DNA of 64,000 nt, taken from the NCBI RefSeq assembly GCF_020176955.2, contig NZ_JAIUCZ020000016.1, positions 96,315 to 160,314 on the forward strand, read 5' to 3'. The stretch's first letter is position 1. Every line of letters starts with the position of its first letter. This document shows, in pieces, positions 17,027 through 25,907 of the stretch. The notes beneath the pieces were generated by a model. It was not told where the DNA came from. It worked only from the letters and a program-made list of their open reading frames with translations, and did not search any database. The position numbers were made by a program, and so were the translations under genes. The stretch comes from Nocardia sp. alder85J. Lineage in GTDB: Bacteria > Actinomycetota > Actinomycetes > Mycobacteriales > Mycobacteriaceae.

Positions 17027-17683
17027 TCAGGGGCGGCGACGCCGGGCGGCCCGGCGGCCCTGGATCGCGGTGTACCGCACCACCAGCCCGTCCACGAACG
17101 CCTGCAAGGCCAATTCGAAACTCTGCGTGTCGATCTCGTCGGCCTTGGCGCGCAGCAGGTGGGCCTGTTCGAGGTGCGGGTAGCGGTCCCGGTACACCTG
17201 CACGTCGTCGACGAAGCCGCGGGAGAACGAGCCGATCGTGGAACCCAGCACCAGGTAGCGGGTGGAGGCGCCGATCATGGTGGCGTCCCGCGGCGGCCAG
17301 CCGGCCCGGACCAGGCCGCCGTGCACGGCATCGGCCATGCGCAGCCCGGCGTCGCTGCGGCCCGGCCCGGTGGCCAGATAGGGCACGAAGTTGGGGTGCG
17401 CGACCAGCGCCGACCAGTACGAGCGGGCCCAGGCGGTGAGCCCCTGCTGCCAGGGCGCGGTCTCGAAGGCGGAGGTGTCCACCCGCTCGATCACCGCGCG
17501 GGCGATGTCGTCGAGCAGGTCGTCCTTGGTGGGGTAGTGCCCGTACAGCGAGGCGGCGGAGACGCCGAGTTCGGTGGCGAGCTTGCGCATGGACAGCTCC
17601 GGGAGCCCGTCGCGATCGATCAACTCCAGCGCCGCGTCGCGAATGCGCTCGCGACTGAGCAACGGCACGCGGGGCCTGGCCAT
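17027..17683 (-). CDS. TetR/AcrR-family repressor
   Basis: 218 aa. N-terminal helix-turn-helix: RERIRDAALELIDRDGL, then MRKLATELGVSAASLYGHYPTKDDLLDDI. The C-terminal ligand domain (AWARSYWSALVAHPNFVPYLATGPG onward) fits the TetR_C group. GGAGG lies just upstream of the ATG. It diverges from the acyl-CoA operon beginning at 17879, with a perfect 12-bp inverted repeat in between, so it very probably represses that operon and itself. Ligand is likely an acyl-CoA, by inference. Confidence 0.88.
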   Translation of the reverse strand: MARPRVPLLSRERIRDAALELIDRDGLPELSMRKLATELGVSAASLYGHYPTKDDLLDDIARAVIERVDTSAFETAPWQQGLTAWARSYWSALVAHPNFVPYLATGPGRSDAGLRMADAVHGGLVRAGWPPRDATMIGASTRYLVLGSTIGSFSRGFVDDVQVYRDRYPHLEQAHLLRAKADEIDTQSFELALQAFVDGLVVRYTAIQGRRAARRRRP

Positions 17684-17753
17684 GGTGCACCTCCTCCAGA
17701 GGTCGAACGGGTGTCGAACCTATCACCGACCACCCCGATGCCTTGAATAAACG

Positions 17754-17794
17754 AACGTTGTTAGGATATCGTTCGAAGGTAACCTAACAACGTT
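17754..17794. promoter_or_regulatory. Putative TetR operator
   Basis: Perfect 12-bp inverted repeat AACGTTGTTAGG (17754-17765) and its complement (17783-17794), 17-bp spacer, in the tetR/SDR divergent region. Each arm lies in a partly palindromic CTAAC-like half, so two dimers may bind. Confidence 0.7.
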
Positions 17795-17878
17795 TGGTTA
17801 GAAGACGGACCTCGGGCTCGGCGGCGCGCACCGGCGTGGACGCCTGCGCCGGGGCCCGTCCCGGCGTCAGGAGAATCC

Positions 17879-18640
17879 ATGAGTGACATGCGCAGGGTGG
17901 CCCTCGTCACCGGAGCCGCCCGCGGCATCGGCGCCGGCACCGCCGCCCGGCTGGCCGCCGACGGCATCGCCGTCGCGATCGCCGACCTCGACGAGAGCGC
18001 CTGCAAGGAGACCGCGGACCGCATCGCCGCCGCCGGTGGCATCGCGATCCCGGTGGCCTGCAACGTGACCGACGAGGCCCAGGTGAACGACGCGGTCGAT
18101 CATGTCGCCGCCGAACTGGGTTCGCTGGACATCCTGGTCAACAACGCCGGCGTCATCCGCGACAACATGCTCTACAAGATGACGCTCGACGACTGGGACA
18201 CCGTGATGTCGGTGCACCTGCGCGGCGCCTTCCTGTGCAGCAGGGCCGCGCAGCGGCACATGGTCCCGCGGAAGTACGGCAAGATCGTCAACACCTCCAG
18301 CGTGTCCGCCCTCGGCAACCGCGGTCAGGCCAACTATTCCGCCGCCAAGGCCGGTGTCCAGGGTCTGACCCGCACACTCGCGATCGAGCTGGGGCCCTAC
18401 GGCATCAATGTCAACGCCGTCGCGCCCGGCTTCATCGTCACCGAGATGACCGCCGCCACCGCCGCCCGGGTGGGCGTCACCCTCGAGCAGATGGCCGAGC
18501 ACGCCGCCGCCGCCACGCCGGTCCGCCGGGTCGGCAAGCCGGAGGACATCGCCAACGTGGTCGCCTTCCTGGTGTCCGACCAGGCGTCGTTCGTGACGGG
18601 CCAGACCCTCTACGTCGACGGCGGCAGCACGCTCGGCTGA
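17879..18640 (+). CDS. FabG-like 3-oxoacyl/hydroxyacyl dehydrogenase (SDR)
   Basis: 253 aa classical SDR. TGAARGIGAG cofactor loop, NNAGV, Ser in VNTSSVSALG and YSAAK catalytic pair, GFIVTEM and the terminal DGGSTLG. Likely interconverts a 3-hydroxyacyl and 3-oxoacyl thioester. First gene of a four-gene operon (SDR, acyl-CoA dehydrogenase, acyl-CoA ligase, MaoC) that contains most of a beta-oxidation cycle; no thiolase is present. AGGAG lies 7 nt before the ATG. Confidence 0.87.
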   Translation: MSDMRRVALVTGAARGIGAGTAARLAADGIAVAIADLDESACKETADRIAAAGGIAIPVACNVTDEAQVNDAVDHVAAELGSLDILVNNAGVIRDNMLYKMTLDDWDTVMSVHLRGAFLCSRAAQRHMVPRKYGKIVNTSSVSALGNRGQANYSAAKAGVQGLTRTLAIELGPYGINVNAVAPGFIVTEMTAATAARVGVTLEQMAEHAAAATPVRRVGKPEDIANVVAFLVSDQASFVTGQTLYVDGGSTLG

Positions 18641-18705
18641 CCGCCGCCCCGAATCCCACCGCGACGATGCGGTACCGATCCGTATCCCTCTCCAGGAGTC
18701 ACCCC

Positions 18706-19863
18706 GTGCAGCGCACCCTCTACAACGACGATCACGAAGCCTTCCGCAAGACCATCCGGGCGTTCATCGAGGCCGAGGTGCTGCCGTACCACGAGCAGTG
18801 GTACGCCGCCGGGATCGTCCCGCGCGAGTTCTACTACAAGCTGGGTGAGCTGGGCGTCTTCGGTATCGAGGTGCCGGAGGAGTACGGCGGCGCAGGCGTC
18901 GATTCGTTCAAGTTCGAGGCCATCCTGATGGAGGAGGTGCACCGCGCCGGCGTGTCGGTCGGCGGATCCGGTGTGCACGTCGGCCTCTGCCTGCCCTACC
19001 TGAAGAAGCTCGCCACCGTGGAGCAGAAGCAGCGCTGGTTGCCCGGTTTCGCCGCGGGCGAGATCATGTTCGCCATCGCGATGACCGAGCCCGGCACCGG
19101 CTCCGACCTGGCGGGGATGAAGACCACCGCGAAGCTGTCCGAGGACGGCACCCACTACGTGCTCAACGGCGCCAAGACCTTCATCACCGGTGGCGTGCTG
19201 GCCGACCGGGTGATCGTCTGCGCCCGCACGGCCGCGCCGCGCGAGGACGACCGCCGCTTCGGCATCTCGCTGCTGGTCGTGGACACCGCGTCGGAGGGGT
19301 ACAGCGTCGGCCGCAAGCTGGACAAGCTGGGCCTGCGCACCTCCGACACCGCCGAACTGTCCTTCACCGATGTGAAGGTGCCGGTCGAGGACCTGCTCGG
19401 CGAGGAGCACCGCGGCTTCTCCTACCTGGGCCAGAACCTCCCGCAGGAGCGGCTGTCGATCGCGGTCGGCGCCTACGCGCAGGCCGCGGCCGCGATCCGG
19501 TTCGCCAAGGAGTACACGCAGCAGCGCAACGTGTTCGGCAAGCCGGTCGCCAGCTTCCAGAACACCAAGTTCGAGCTGGCCGCCTGTCGGGCCGAGGTCG
19601 ACGCCGCCGAGGCGGTCTGCGACCGCGGCATCGAGGCGCTCGACGCCGGCACCCTGACCCCGGCCGACGCCGCGTCGGCGAAGCTGTTCTGCACCGAGGT
19701 CGCCGCCCGCGTGATCGACCGCTGCCTGCAACTGCACGGCGGCTACGGCTTCATCAACGAATATCCGATCGCGCGGCTGTACGCCGACAACCGGGTGAAC
19801 CGGATCTACGGCGGCACCAACGAGATCATGAAGACGATCATCGCCAAGGACATGGGGCTGTAG
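18706..19863 (+). CDS. Acyl-CoA dehydrogenase, long-chain/isovaleryl-type
   Basis: 385 aa FAD enzyme that forms the alpha-beta double bond of an acyl-CoA. FAD/substrate blocks FAIAMTEPGTGSDLAGMKTTA and LNGAKTFITGG; C-terminal LQLHGGYGFINEYPIARLYAD and IYGGTNEIMK. The usual catalytic Glu of YEGT is Gly here, but LPQERL carries a Glu at the place used by long-chain and isovaleryl-CoA dehydrogenases, so it should be active. The GTG at 18706 is chosen because CAGGAG lies 7 nt upstream. Confidence 0.9.
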   Translation: MQRTLYNDDHEAFRKTIRAFIEAEVLPYHEQWYAAGIVPREFYYKLGELGVFGIEVPEEYGGAGVDSFKFEAILMEEVHRAGVSVGGSGVHVGLCLPYLKKLATVEQKQRWLPGFAAGEIMFAIAMTEPGTGSDLAGMKTTAKLSEDGTHYVLNGAKTFITGGVLADRVIVCARTAAPREDDRRFGISLLVVDTASEGYSVGRKLDKLGLRTSDTAELSFTDVKVPVEDLLGEEHRGFSYLGQNLPQERLSIAVGAYAQAAAAIRFAKEYTQQRNVFGKPVASFQNTKFELAACRAEVDAAEAVCDRGIEALDAGTLTPADAASAKLFCTEVAARVIDRCLQLHGGYGFINEYPIARLYADNRVNRIYGGTNEIMKTIIAKDMGL

Positions 19864-19894
19864 GCCGAATTCGACCGGCAGGAAGGCGCATTCG

Positions 19895-21382
19895 ATGACA
19901 GCGACGTTGTCGGTGGCGAGCATTCTCGCCGAACCCGCCTGGCGGGTGCCCGATCGGCTGGCCCTGGTCGAGGGCGAGCAGCGGATCACCTTCGCGCAGA
20001 TGTGGCGGCAGGTGCGGGAACAGGCGGCGGCGCTGATCGAGCGCGGGGTGCGGCCCGGTGACCGGGTGGCGCTCATGTGCCCGAACGTCGCGGACTTCCC
20101 GCGCGCCTACTACGCGATCCTGGCCGCGGGCGGCGTCGTGGTGCCGGTGCACCTGCTGCTGTCCGCCGACGAGGTGGAACACGTGCTGCGCGACAGCGGC
20201 GCCGCACTGCTGCTGGCGCACCCGACGGTGGCGCCGGTGGGCGACGCCGCGGCCGCGCGGGCCGGCATCCCCAGCATCGACCCGAAGAGCCTGGTCGCCG
20301 CCGAGCCGATCCCCACCTTCGTGACCCGCGGCCCGCTGGATCCGGCGGTGATCTTCTACACCAGCGGCACCACCGGCCGGCCCAAGGGCGCCGAGCTGAC
20401 CCACCTCAACATGGTCATGTGCGCCACGGTCAACACCTACGACGCCAACCAGGTCAGCGCGGGCGATATCGCGCTGGGGGCGCTGCCGCTGTTCCACGTG
20501 TTCGGGCAGACGGTGTCGCTGAACTCGCAGTGGCGGGTCGGGGCCGCGCTGGTGCTGCTGCCGCGGTTCGGCGCCGCGGCCGCCGTCGAACTCATGCTGG
20601 CCGAGGGCGTGAACATCTTCCACGGCGTGCCGACCATGTTCGTCGAGTTGATCAAGGCGGCGCAGGAGGCCCAGCGGCTGCCGGAGCTGCGTTTCTGCAT
20701 CTCCGGCGGCGCGTCGCTGCCGCCGTCGGTGCTGGAGGAGTTCCAGGCCGCGTACGGCGCGCCGGTGCTGGAGGGTTACGGCCTGTCGGAGACCTCGCCG
20801 ACGGTGACCGTGAACCAGCCGCTGCTGGGCATCAAACCCCACACCGTGGGGCAGCCGGTGTGGGGCGTGAACGTCGAGATCGCCGACCCCACCGTGCGGG
20901 AGGAGATCGTCTTCCTGCCGCAGGGCGAGGTCGGCGAGGTGGTGGTGCGCGGGCACAACGTCTTCGAGAAGTACATCGGCAATCCGGAGGCCACCGCGAC
21001 CGCCGTGGTGGACGGCTGGTTCCGCACCGGTGACCTCGGGGTCGTGGACGCCGACGGCTTCCTGACGATCGTCGACCGGATCAAGGAGATGATCATCCGC
21101 GGCGGGTTCAACGTGTACCCGACCGAGGTCGAGGCCGCGCTGCTGCGTCATCCGAGGATCGCGCAGGTCGCCGTGATCGGTGTGCCCGACGAGAAATACG
21201 GTGAGGAGGTGGTGGCCGTCGTCGTCCCCGACGGCGAGGTCGCCGCCGCGGAGATCATCGACTTCGCCAAGGAGCACGTCGCCCGGTACAAATATCCGCG
21301 GCGGGTCGAGTTCCTGGACGAACTGCCGCTGGGCCCCACCCACAAGGTGCTCAAACGTGAACTGAAGGAGCGATTCCTGTGA
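19895..21382 (+). CDS. Acyl-CoA synthetase (FadD-type, AMP-forming)
   Basis: 495 aa. Activates a carboxylic acid to its CoA thioester through an acyl-adenylate. ATP loop YTSGTTGRPKG, EGYGLSETSP, GWFRTGDLG, DRIKEMIIRGGFNVYP and the C-terminal catalytic Lys in GPTHKVLKREL are all present. Presumably generates the substrate for the dehydrogenase in the same operon. The stop overlaps the GTG start of the MaoC gene (GTGA). Confidence 0.9.
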   Translation: MTATLSVASILAEPAWRVPDRLALVEGEQRITFAQMWRQVREQAAALIERGVRPGDRVALMCPNVADFPRAYYAILAAGGVVVPVHLLLSADEVEHVLRDSGAALLLAHPTVAPVGDAAAARAGIPSIDPKSLVAAEPIPTFVTRGPLDPAVIFYTSGTTGRPKGAELTHLNMVMCATVNTYDANQVSAGDIALGALPLFHVFGQTVSLNSQWRVGAALVLLPRFGAAAAVELMLAEGVNIFHGVPTMFVELIKAAQEAQRLPELRFCISGGASLPPSVLEEFQAAYGAPVLEGYGLSETSPTVTVNQPLLGIKPHTVGQPVWGVNVEIADPTVREEIVFLPQGEVGEVVVRGHNVFEKYIGNPEATATAVVDGWFRTGDLGVVDADGFLTIVDRIKEMIIRGGFNVYPTEVEAALLRHPRIAQVAVIGVPDEKYGEEVVAVVVPDGEVAAAEIIDFAKEHVARYKYPRRVEFLDELPLGPTHKVLKRELKERFL

Positions 21383-21831
21383 CGGATTTCCCGGACTTCG
21401 ACGCTTTCCGGGCGGCGGTCGGCACCGAGATCGGGGTCAGCGAATGGCTGACCGTCGACCAGGCCCGCATCGATACCTTCGCCGATGCCACCGGCGACCA
21501 CCAGTGGATCCACGTCGACCCGGAGCAGGCGGCGGCGGGCCCGTTCGGCCGCCCGATCGCCCACGGCTTCCTGACGCTGTCGCTGTCGGTTCCGCTGGTG
21601 AACCAGGCGGTGACGGTCGGCGGGGTGAAGATGGGAATCAACTACGGCCTCAACAAGGTTCGCTTCATCACCCCGGTCCCGGTCGACAGCCGCATCCGGG
21701 CCCGGGTCACGCTGGTCGCGGTGAAGGACATACCCGGCGGGATCGAGGCGATCCGTGGGATCACCATCGAACTGGAGGGCGCCGAGAAGCCCGCCTGCGT
21801 CGCCGAGGGCATCGCCCGGCTGCTGAGCTGA
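21379..21831 (+). CDS. MaoC-like (R)-hydratase/dehydratase
   Basis: 150 aa hotdog protein. The hydratase 2 motif is complete: FADATGDHQWIHVD, then GPFGRPIAHGFLTLSL, giving the Asp/His dyad that adds water to enoyl-CoA. Completes the acyl-CoA dehydrogenase/SDR steps encoded upstream. GTG start overlapping the ligase stop; AAGGAG lies about 9 nt upstream within the ligase gene. Confidence 0.9.
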   Translation: MTDFPDFDAFRAAVGTEIGVSEWLTVDQARIDTFADATGDHQWIHVDPEQAAAGPFGRPIAHGFLTLSLSVPLVNQAVTVGGVKMGINYGLNKVRFITPVPVDSRIRARVTLVAVKDIPGGIEAIRGITIELEGAEKPACVAEGIARLLS

Positions 21832-21838
21832 GCCGGTG

Positions 21839-21869
21839 GCGGCGGCGGGCGGATCCTGCCCGCCGCCGC
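21839..21869 (+). terminator. Hairpin after the acyl-CoA operon
   Basis: 12-bp perfect GC stem (21839-21850 with 21858-21869) and a 7-nt loop, 7 bp after the MaoC stop. Confidence 0.75.
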
Positions 21870-22591
21870 GACCGCGCCGCCGACGAATCGAGTCCGGCCC
21901 CCGAGAATGCTTGGGCGGCCGGATTTTTCGTCTTCTCTGTGCCTCGGCCCCGCGCCACGGCCGCACCTTTCCGCGCACGCCGGCCGCCCGGGTCCGCCCT
22001 GCCGCTGCCCGCTCGGGTCCGGACGTTGCGGACCGGACGGGCAGGGCCGCGCCGTCGCCGCCGAATTCGGCAGTCGTATATCGGGATTGACAGGCGATAC
22101 GCCGAATTATCCGATCAGAAGGCTGCATTCAGCAGTTTTCACGTCCGGGCGTCGTACGGTGGAAAACCGCTTCCGCACAAGGTCTGTCCCGCCGACGATC
22201 ATCTCCGTACGGAACGGATTCCAACTCGTTGGTACGGACTGCTCGGTCCGGGCGACCCGGAAATAGAACTTCACATTTCAGACATTTAGGAAGTAGTGCG
22301 TTTTCCGTAGACATCGGAGGTCTTCCGGTTCCGGGTGCGGAGAATGTCGGTAGCATTTTCGTATGATTTTCGTGGATGTCGCCGTACCGGCGGCGCACGT
22401 TGCAGGCTGTTCATTGTTCGGTAATTAACAGACGGGTCGGTCCGGTGTACTGTCTGTGCTTGTAGTAGAGGTAGCGGCGAATCGCCACGGCCGGCCGGTA
22501 ATGCGTCGCGAAGTCTGCTCGAACAGTCTGCGACGAGGCACGGCTGAGTTGTTTTCCGTGCAATTCATCGAATTGACAGGAGCGAACGGGC
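21870..22591. other. Long intergenic region before the cyclase operon
   Basis: About 720 bp with no convincing gene on either strand. From about 22060 it becomes visibly richer in A+T than all surrounding DNA, with stretches such as the one around 22262-22300 and GGTAATTAACAG near 22419. It must hold the promoter of the operon at 22592. A small 6-bp hairpin lies at 22247-22261 and a CCGTAC/GTACGG inverted pair at about 22205-22237. I could not assign a regulator. Confidence 0.5.
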
Positions 22592-23749
22592 ATGTCCGCC
22601 ATCGCCTTCGAACGCGAAGTACAGTTCGGAGATATCCGCTATCCATTCCATGTGCAATCCGGTGATCGGTCCTGGGACGAATTCGCCCGTCGAATGACCG
22701 AACTCGACGCCGACCGGTTCGCCGTGGTGACCGACGAAGGGGTGCCGGCGGACCTCGTCGCGGCGGCCGAGACCTGCCTCGCCGCGGTCGCGGCCACGGC
22801 AGTGTTCACCGTGCCGAACTCGGAGAAGGCCAAGAACGTCGAGACGCTGGACCGGCTGGCCGAGCAGGTCATCGGCGCGGGGGCCACCCGCAACACAGTG
22901 ATCGTCGCCCTGGGCGGCGGGCTCGCCGGCAATGTCGCGGGTCTGCTGGCCGCGCTGATATTCCGCGGAATTCGGCTGGTCCACCTGCCGACCACACTGC
23001 TCGGCATGTCGGATTCGGTGCTCTCGCTGAAACAGGCGGTCAACTCGCGGATCGGCAAGAACCATCTGGGCACCTTCTACACGCCGGTACTGGTGTGGAA
23101 CAATCTGGATTTCCTTTCGACGCTGCCGCCGGAGGAGATCCGGTCCGCACTCTGCGAGACCATCAAGAACGTGCTGGGAATCTGTCCCGACCGGTACGAC
23201 GAGGTTGCCGCGAAATTGCGGCCGGACGCCGTGTACGACATGCGGACCATTTCCGAATTCATCGATCTGTGCGTGACCGCCAAGATCAGCGTGATGCGCC
23301 TGGACCATCGGGAGAAACGTGAGGCGCTGGTCCTCGAGTACGGGCACACCGTCGGGCACGCGGCCGAACTGCTCACCGGCGGGCAATTGCGGCACGGCCA
23401 TGCGATCGGCGTCGGCATGCTCGTCGCGGCGCGCGTGTCGTGCCTGCTCGGCCTGATGGACGAGAGCGATGCGGAGGCGCACCGGATCCTGTTGGAGCGC
23501 AACGGCTCTCCCGTCGCGCTACCGGGGCAGCTGACGGTCGACGAGATCCTGGCGGTGGTCCGGCGGGACAACAAGCGCGGTTACGTCCCGGCCCGGCCGG
23601 GCGCCGCCGACATGATCGTGCTGGAAGGGCTCGGCCGCCCGCACTGGGTCGGCGACAACATCATCACGCAAGTGGACGAGGACATCCTGCGGTCCGCCAT
23701 CAACAGTTACCTTCCGGAACCGTCGTCCGGGACGACGGTCGCCGCCTAG
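22592..23749 (+). CDS. Sugar phosphate cyclase, 2-deoxy-scyllo-inosose synthase-like
   Basis: 385 aa, dehydroquinate-synthase superfamily. NAD loop ALGGGLAGNVAG (about 106-117). PTTLLGMSDSVLSLKQAVNS (133-152) carries the DSVLSxKQAVN signature I associate with 2-deoxy-scyllo-inosose synthases such as BtrC, not with dehydroquinate synthase (SSVGGKTGVN) or EEVS. Metal ligands are Glu189 (ALCETIKN), His252/256 (EYGHTVGHA) and His268 (LRHGHA); the DNKRGYV block near the end is also shared. Expected reaction: glucose 6-phosphate to a carbocyclic ketone. AGGAG lies 9 nt before the ATG. Heads a seven-gene operon lacking the aminotransferase of aminoglycoside pathways, so the true product is open. Confidence 0.85.
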   Translation: MSAIAFEREVQFGDIRYPFHVQSGDRSWDEFARRMTELDADRFAVVTDEGVPADLVAAAETCLAAVAATAVFTVPNSEKAKNVETLDRLAEQVIGAGATRNTVIVALGGGLAGNVAGLLAALIFRGIRLVHLPTTLLGMSDSVLSLKQAVNSRIGKNHLGTFYTPVLVWNNLDFLSTLPPEEIRSALCETIKNVLGICPDRYDEVAAKLRPDAVYDMRTISEFIDLCVTAKISVMRLDHREKREALVLEYGHTVGHAAELLTGGQLRHGHAIGVGMLVAARVSCLLGLMDESDAEAHRILLERNGSPVALPGQLTVDEILAVVRRDNKRGYVPARPGAADMIVLEGLGRPHWVGDNIITQVDEDILRSAINSYLPEPSSGTTVAA

Positions 23750-23764
23750 CGGGAAGTGCCGACC

Positions 23765-24532
23765 ATGACAGAGCAGATCACCGCCGAGCCGCCGGTGGAA
23801 TACCGCGGATACGGGCCGATCGTCAACGACACCAGCGGTCCGGCGACCACCATCAGGCAGATCGGTGGCACCGGCACGGCCCGCTGGAAGCAACTCGCCT
23901 ACGGCGCGCATCTGCAGGGTGAATGGAACACCGTCGAGCACGTCACGCTCCTGCCGGGAGCCGGGGTGGGGGAGCATGTGCACAGCCGGACCGAGGAGAT
24001 CTACTACATCGTGTCCGGTGCGGCCACGATGCGGGTGAACGGCCGCACACACCAGGTGCGGGCCGGAGATCTCATCACCACGCCGATCGGGACCCGGCAC
24101 GCCATCGACAACCACGGCGAGCAGGACATGGTCTTCTTCGTCACCGAGGTCTACCCCGGTGACGCACGGGAACTCGAGCCGGTGTTCGTGCGGATGGCCG
24201 ACGGGATGGCGCCGGTCGACGGTTTCCGCGGCTCGCCGCAGCCGGTCCGGGTGTCGTCCGTCGCGCTGGCCGGTCTGTTCACCGGGCCCTGGCAGGCGTT
24301 CAGCGAGATCCTGCTCGAACCGCACGGCACGCTGGGGGACTACGCGCTGCCCGAGACGTGTGAGGTGGTCCTCGTCCTCGACGGCAGCGCCGCGATCACC
24401 GTCGAGGGCGAGACCTACACCGGCGGTCCGGGACTGTGCGTGGCGGTACCGGCCGGAACCGACCGGCGGATCACCAATACCGCTGCGGGCGAAGAACTTC
24501 GGCTGATCGCCACGGAAGTTGCCGTCGGATGA
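23765..24532 (+). CDS. Bicupin protein
   Basis: 255 aa with two cupin domains. The N-terminal one has a complete metal site: EHVHSRTEE (two His, Glu) and PIGTRHAIDN (third His). The C-terminal one (EPHGTLGDYALPETCEVVLVLDG) has lost most ligands and is probably structural. Could be a dioxygenase, isomerase or dehydratase acting on the cyclase product; the sequence does not tell which. The ATG at 23765 is chosen for GGGAAG 8 nt upstream. The stop overlaps the next ATG (ATGA). Confidence 0.8.
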   Translation: MTEQITAEPPVEYRGYGPIVNDTSGPATTIRQIGGTGTARWKQLAYGAHLQGEWNTVEHVTLLPGAGVGEHVHSRTEEIYYIVSGAATMRVNGRTHQVRAGDLITTPIGTRHAIDNHGEQDMVFFVTEVYPGDARELEPVFVRMADGMAPVDGFRGSPQPVRVSSVALAGLFTGPWQAFSEILLEPHGTLGDYALPETCEVVLVLDGSAAITVEGETYTGGPGLCVAVPAGTDRRITNTAAGEELRLIATEVAVG

Positions 24533-25332
24533 ACCTGGAGCTGGAAGGCCGCGTCGTCGTCGTGACCGGCGCGGCGAGCGGGATCGGCCGGGCCACGGCG
24601 CTCGAATTCGCCCGGGAGGGCGCACGATTGGCGCTGATCGACGTGGACGAGACGGAACTGAAGACGACCGCGGAGCAGGTCGCGGAACTCGGCGCGGAGG
24701 TATCCACCGCCGTGGCCGACCTGTCCACCGCCGACGGGGTTTCCGAGGGGCTCGAGGCCGCGCTGCGGCCCCACGACGGCCGGGTCGACGCGCTGGTGAA
24801 CAACGTCGGCCGGTGTTTCGCACGGTCGTTCGACGAACTCACCGACGACGACTGGGCGGCGACGTTGCAGATCAATCTGTTCTCGGCGCTGCGGGCGATC
24901 CGATACGTGTTGCCGCAGATGCGATCACGTGGCAGCGGCAGCATCGTGAGCAACTCCTCCGATCTGGCCCGCCAGCCCGAGGCCGCGCCGATGGACTACC
25001 AGGTGTCCAAGGTGGGGCTGCTGTCGGTCACCAAATCCCTGGCGCTGGCCGAGGGCCCGGCCGTGCGGGTCAACGCGGTGGCGCCGGGCCCGGTGTGGAC
25101 GCCGTTGTGGACACGACCGGGCGGATTCGCCGACACCCTCGGCAATCTGCACGGCCGGGACGCGAAAGCCGCAGTGGAACACGAACTCTCGCAGCGGCAG
25201 ATTCCGGCCGGTCGGATGGGCCGGCCCGAGGAGATCGCCCGGGTCATCACGTTCCTCGCCTCCGACGCGGCGTCCTTCGTCACCGGCACGATCTGGGGAG
25301 TGGATGGCGGCAGCATCCGTGGTCTGCTGTGA
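24529..25332 (+). CDS. Short-chain dehydrogenase in cyclitol-like operon
   Basis: 267 aa classical SDR. TGAASGIGRA loop, acidic LIDVDE after beta-2 suggests NAD(H), NNVG, Ser in SNSSDLARQPEAAPMD, YQVSK catalytic pair, and DGGSIRG at the C-terminus. A plausible role is oxidation or reduction of a ring hydroxyl of the cyclitol intermediate. Coupled on both sides by 4-bp overlaps (ATGA, GTGA). Confidence 0.85.
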   Translation: MNLELEGRVVVVTGAASGIGRATALEFAREGARLALIDVDETELKTTAEQVAELGAEVSTAVADLSTADGVSEGLEAALRPHDGRVDALVNNVGRCFARSFDELTDDDWAATLQINLFSALRAIRYVLPQMRSRGSGSIVSNSSDLARQPEAAPMDYQVSKVGLLSVTKSLALAEGPAVRVNAVAPGPVWTPLWTRPGGFADTLGNLHGRDAKAAVEHELSQRQIPAGRMGRPEEIARVITFLASDAASFVTGTIWGVDGGSIRGLL

Positions 25333-25907
25333 CCACGGCGCCGGACACCGTACCCGAATCCGTGCCGTCGACCCTGCGCGACACCGTCGCCTTCCTGCCG
25401 CCCGGAGCGGGCCGGGCGATCCGCACCGGATCGATGTCGGTGGTGTACAAGGTGTCCGCCGAATGGACCGGCGGCGCCTACACGATGCACGAACAGCCGG
25501 TGGGCCCCGGCGTCATGGTGGCGCCGCACACGCACACCGCTCAGGACCAGGTCAGCTATGTCGTGGAAGGTGAGCTGGGTTTCCTGGTGGGGGACGAGGA
25601 GTTCGTCGCCCCGACCGGCAGTTGCATCTTCCGCCCGCGCGGGGTGCGCCACGCGCTGTGGAATGCCACCGGCACGCCCGCGCGGATGATCGAGATCAGC
25701 AACCCCGGTGGCGAATTCGAGTGCTACTTCCTCCGATTCGGTGAACTCACCGAGGCGGGTGAGACCGGCCAGGACGTGATCCACGCGCTGGGCGCCCGCT
25801 ACGGGATCAGCTACGACCTCGACAAGGCCGAGGACTTGGCGCGCCGATACGGCGTGAGTTCGACCGGCAGTTGGTGGGGCGGCCAGACAGAAAGTACGAG
25901 CCAGTGA
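25329..25907 (+). CDS. Single-domain cupin protein
   Basis: 192 aa. Metal motif MVAPHTHTAQDQVSYVVEG, with Gln where the canonical motif has Glu, and FRPRGVRHALWN with the third His. A helical C-terminal tail (YGISYDLDKAEDLARRYG) is extra to the cupin core. Second cupin in the operon; role unknown. GTG start overlapping the SDR stop. Confidence 0.78.
   Translation: MTTAPDTVPESVPSTLRDTVAFLPPGAGRAIRTGSMSVVYKVSAEWTGGAYTMHEQPVGPGVMVAPHTHTAQDQVSYVVEGELGFLVGDEEFVAPTGSCIFRPRGVRHALWNATGTPARMIEISNPGGEFECYFLRFGELTEAGETGQDVIHALGARYGISYDLDKAEDLARRYGVSSTGSWWGGQTESTSQ

Noticed and set aside
18706..19863. Acyl-CoA dehydrogenase judged inactive because YEGT reads YGGT
   Set aside because: Long-chain and isovaleryl-type enzymes use a Glu elsewhere, and the LPQERL Glu is present.
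22247..22261. Small 6-bp hairpin as terminator or attenuator
   Set aside because: Too short and isolated in a 700-bp non-coding region to assign a role.
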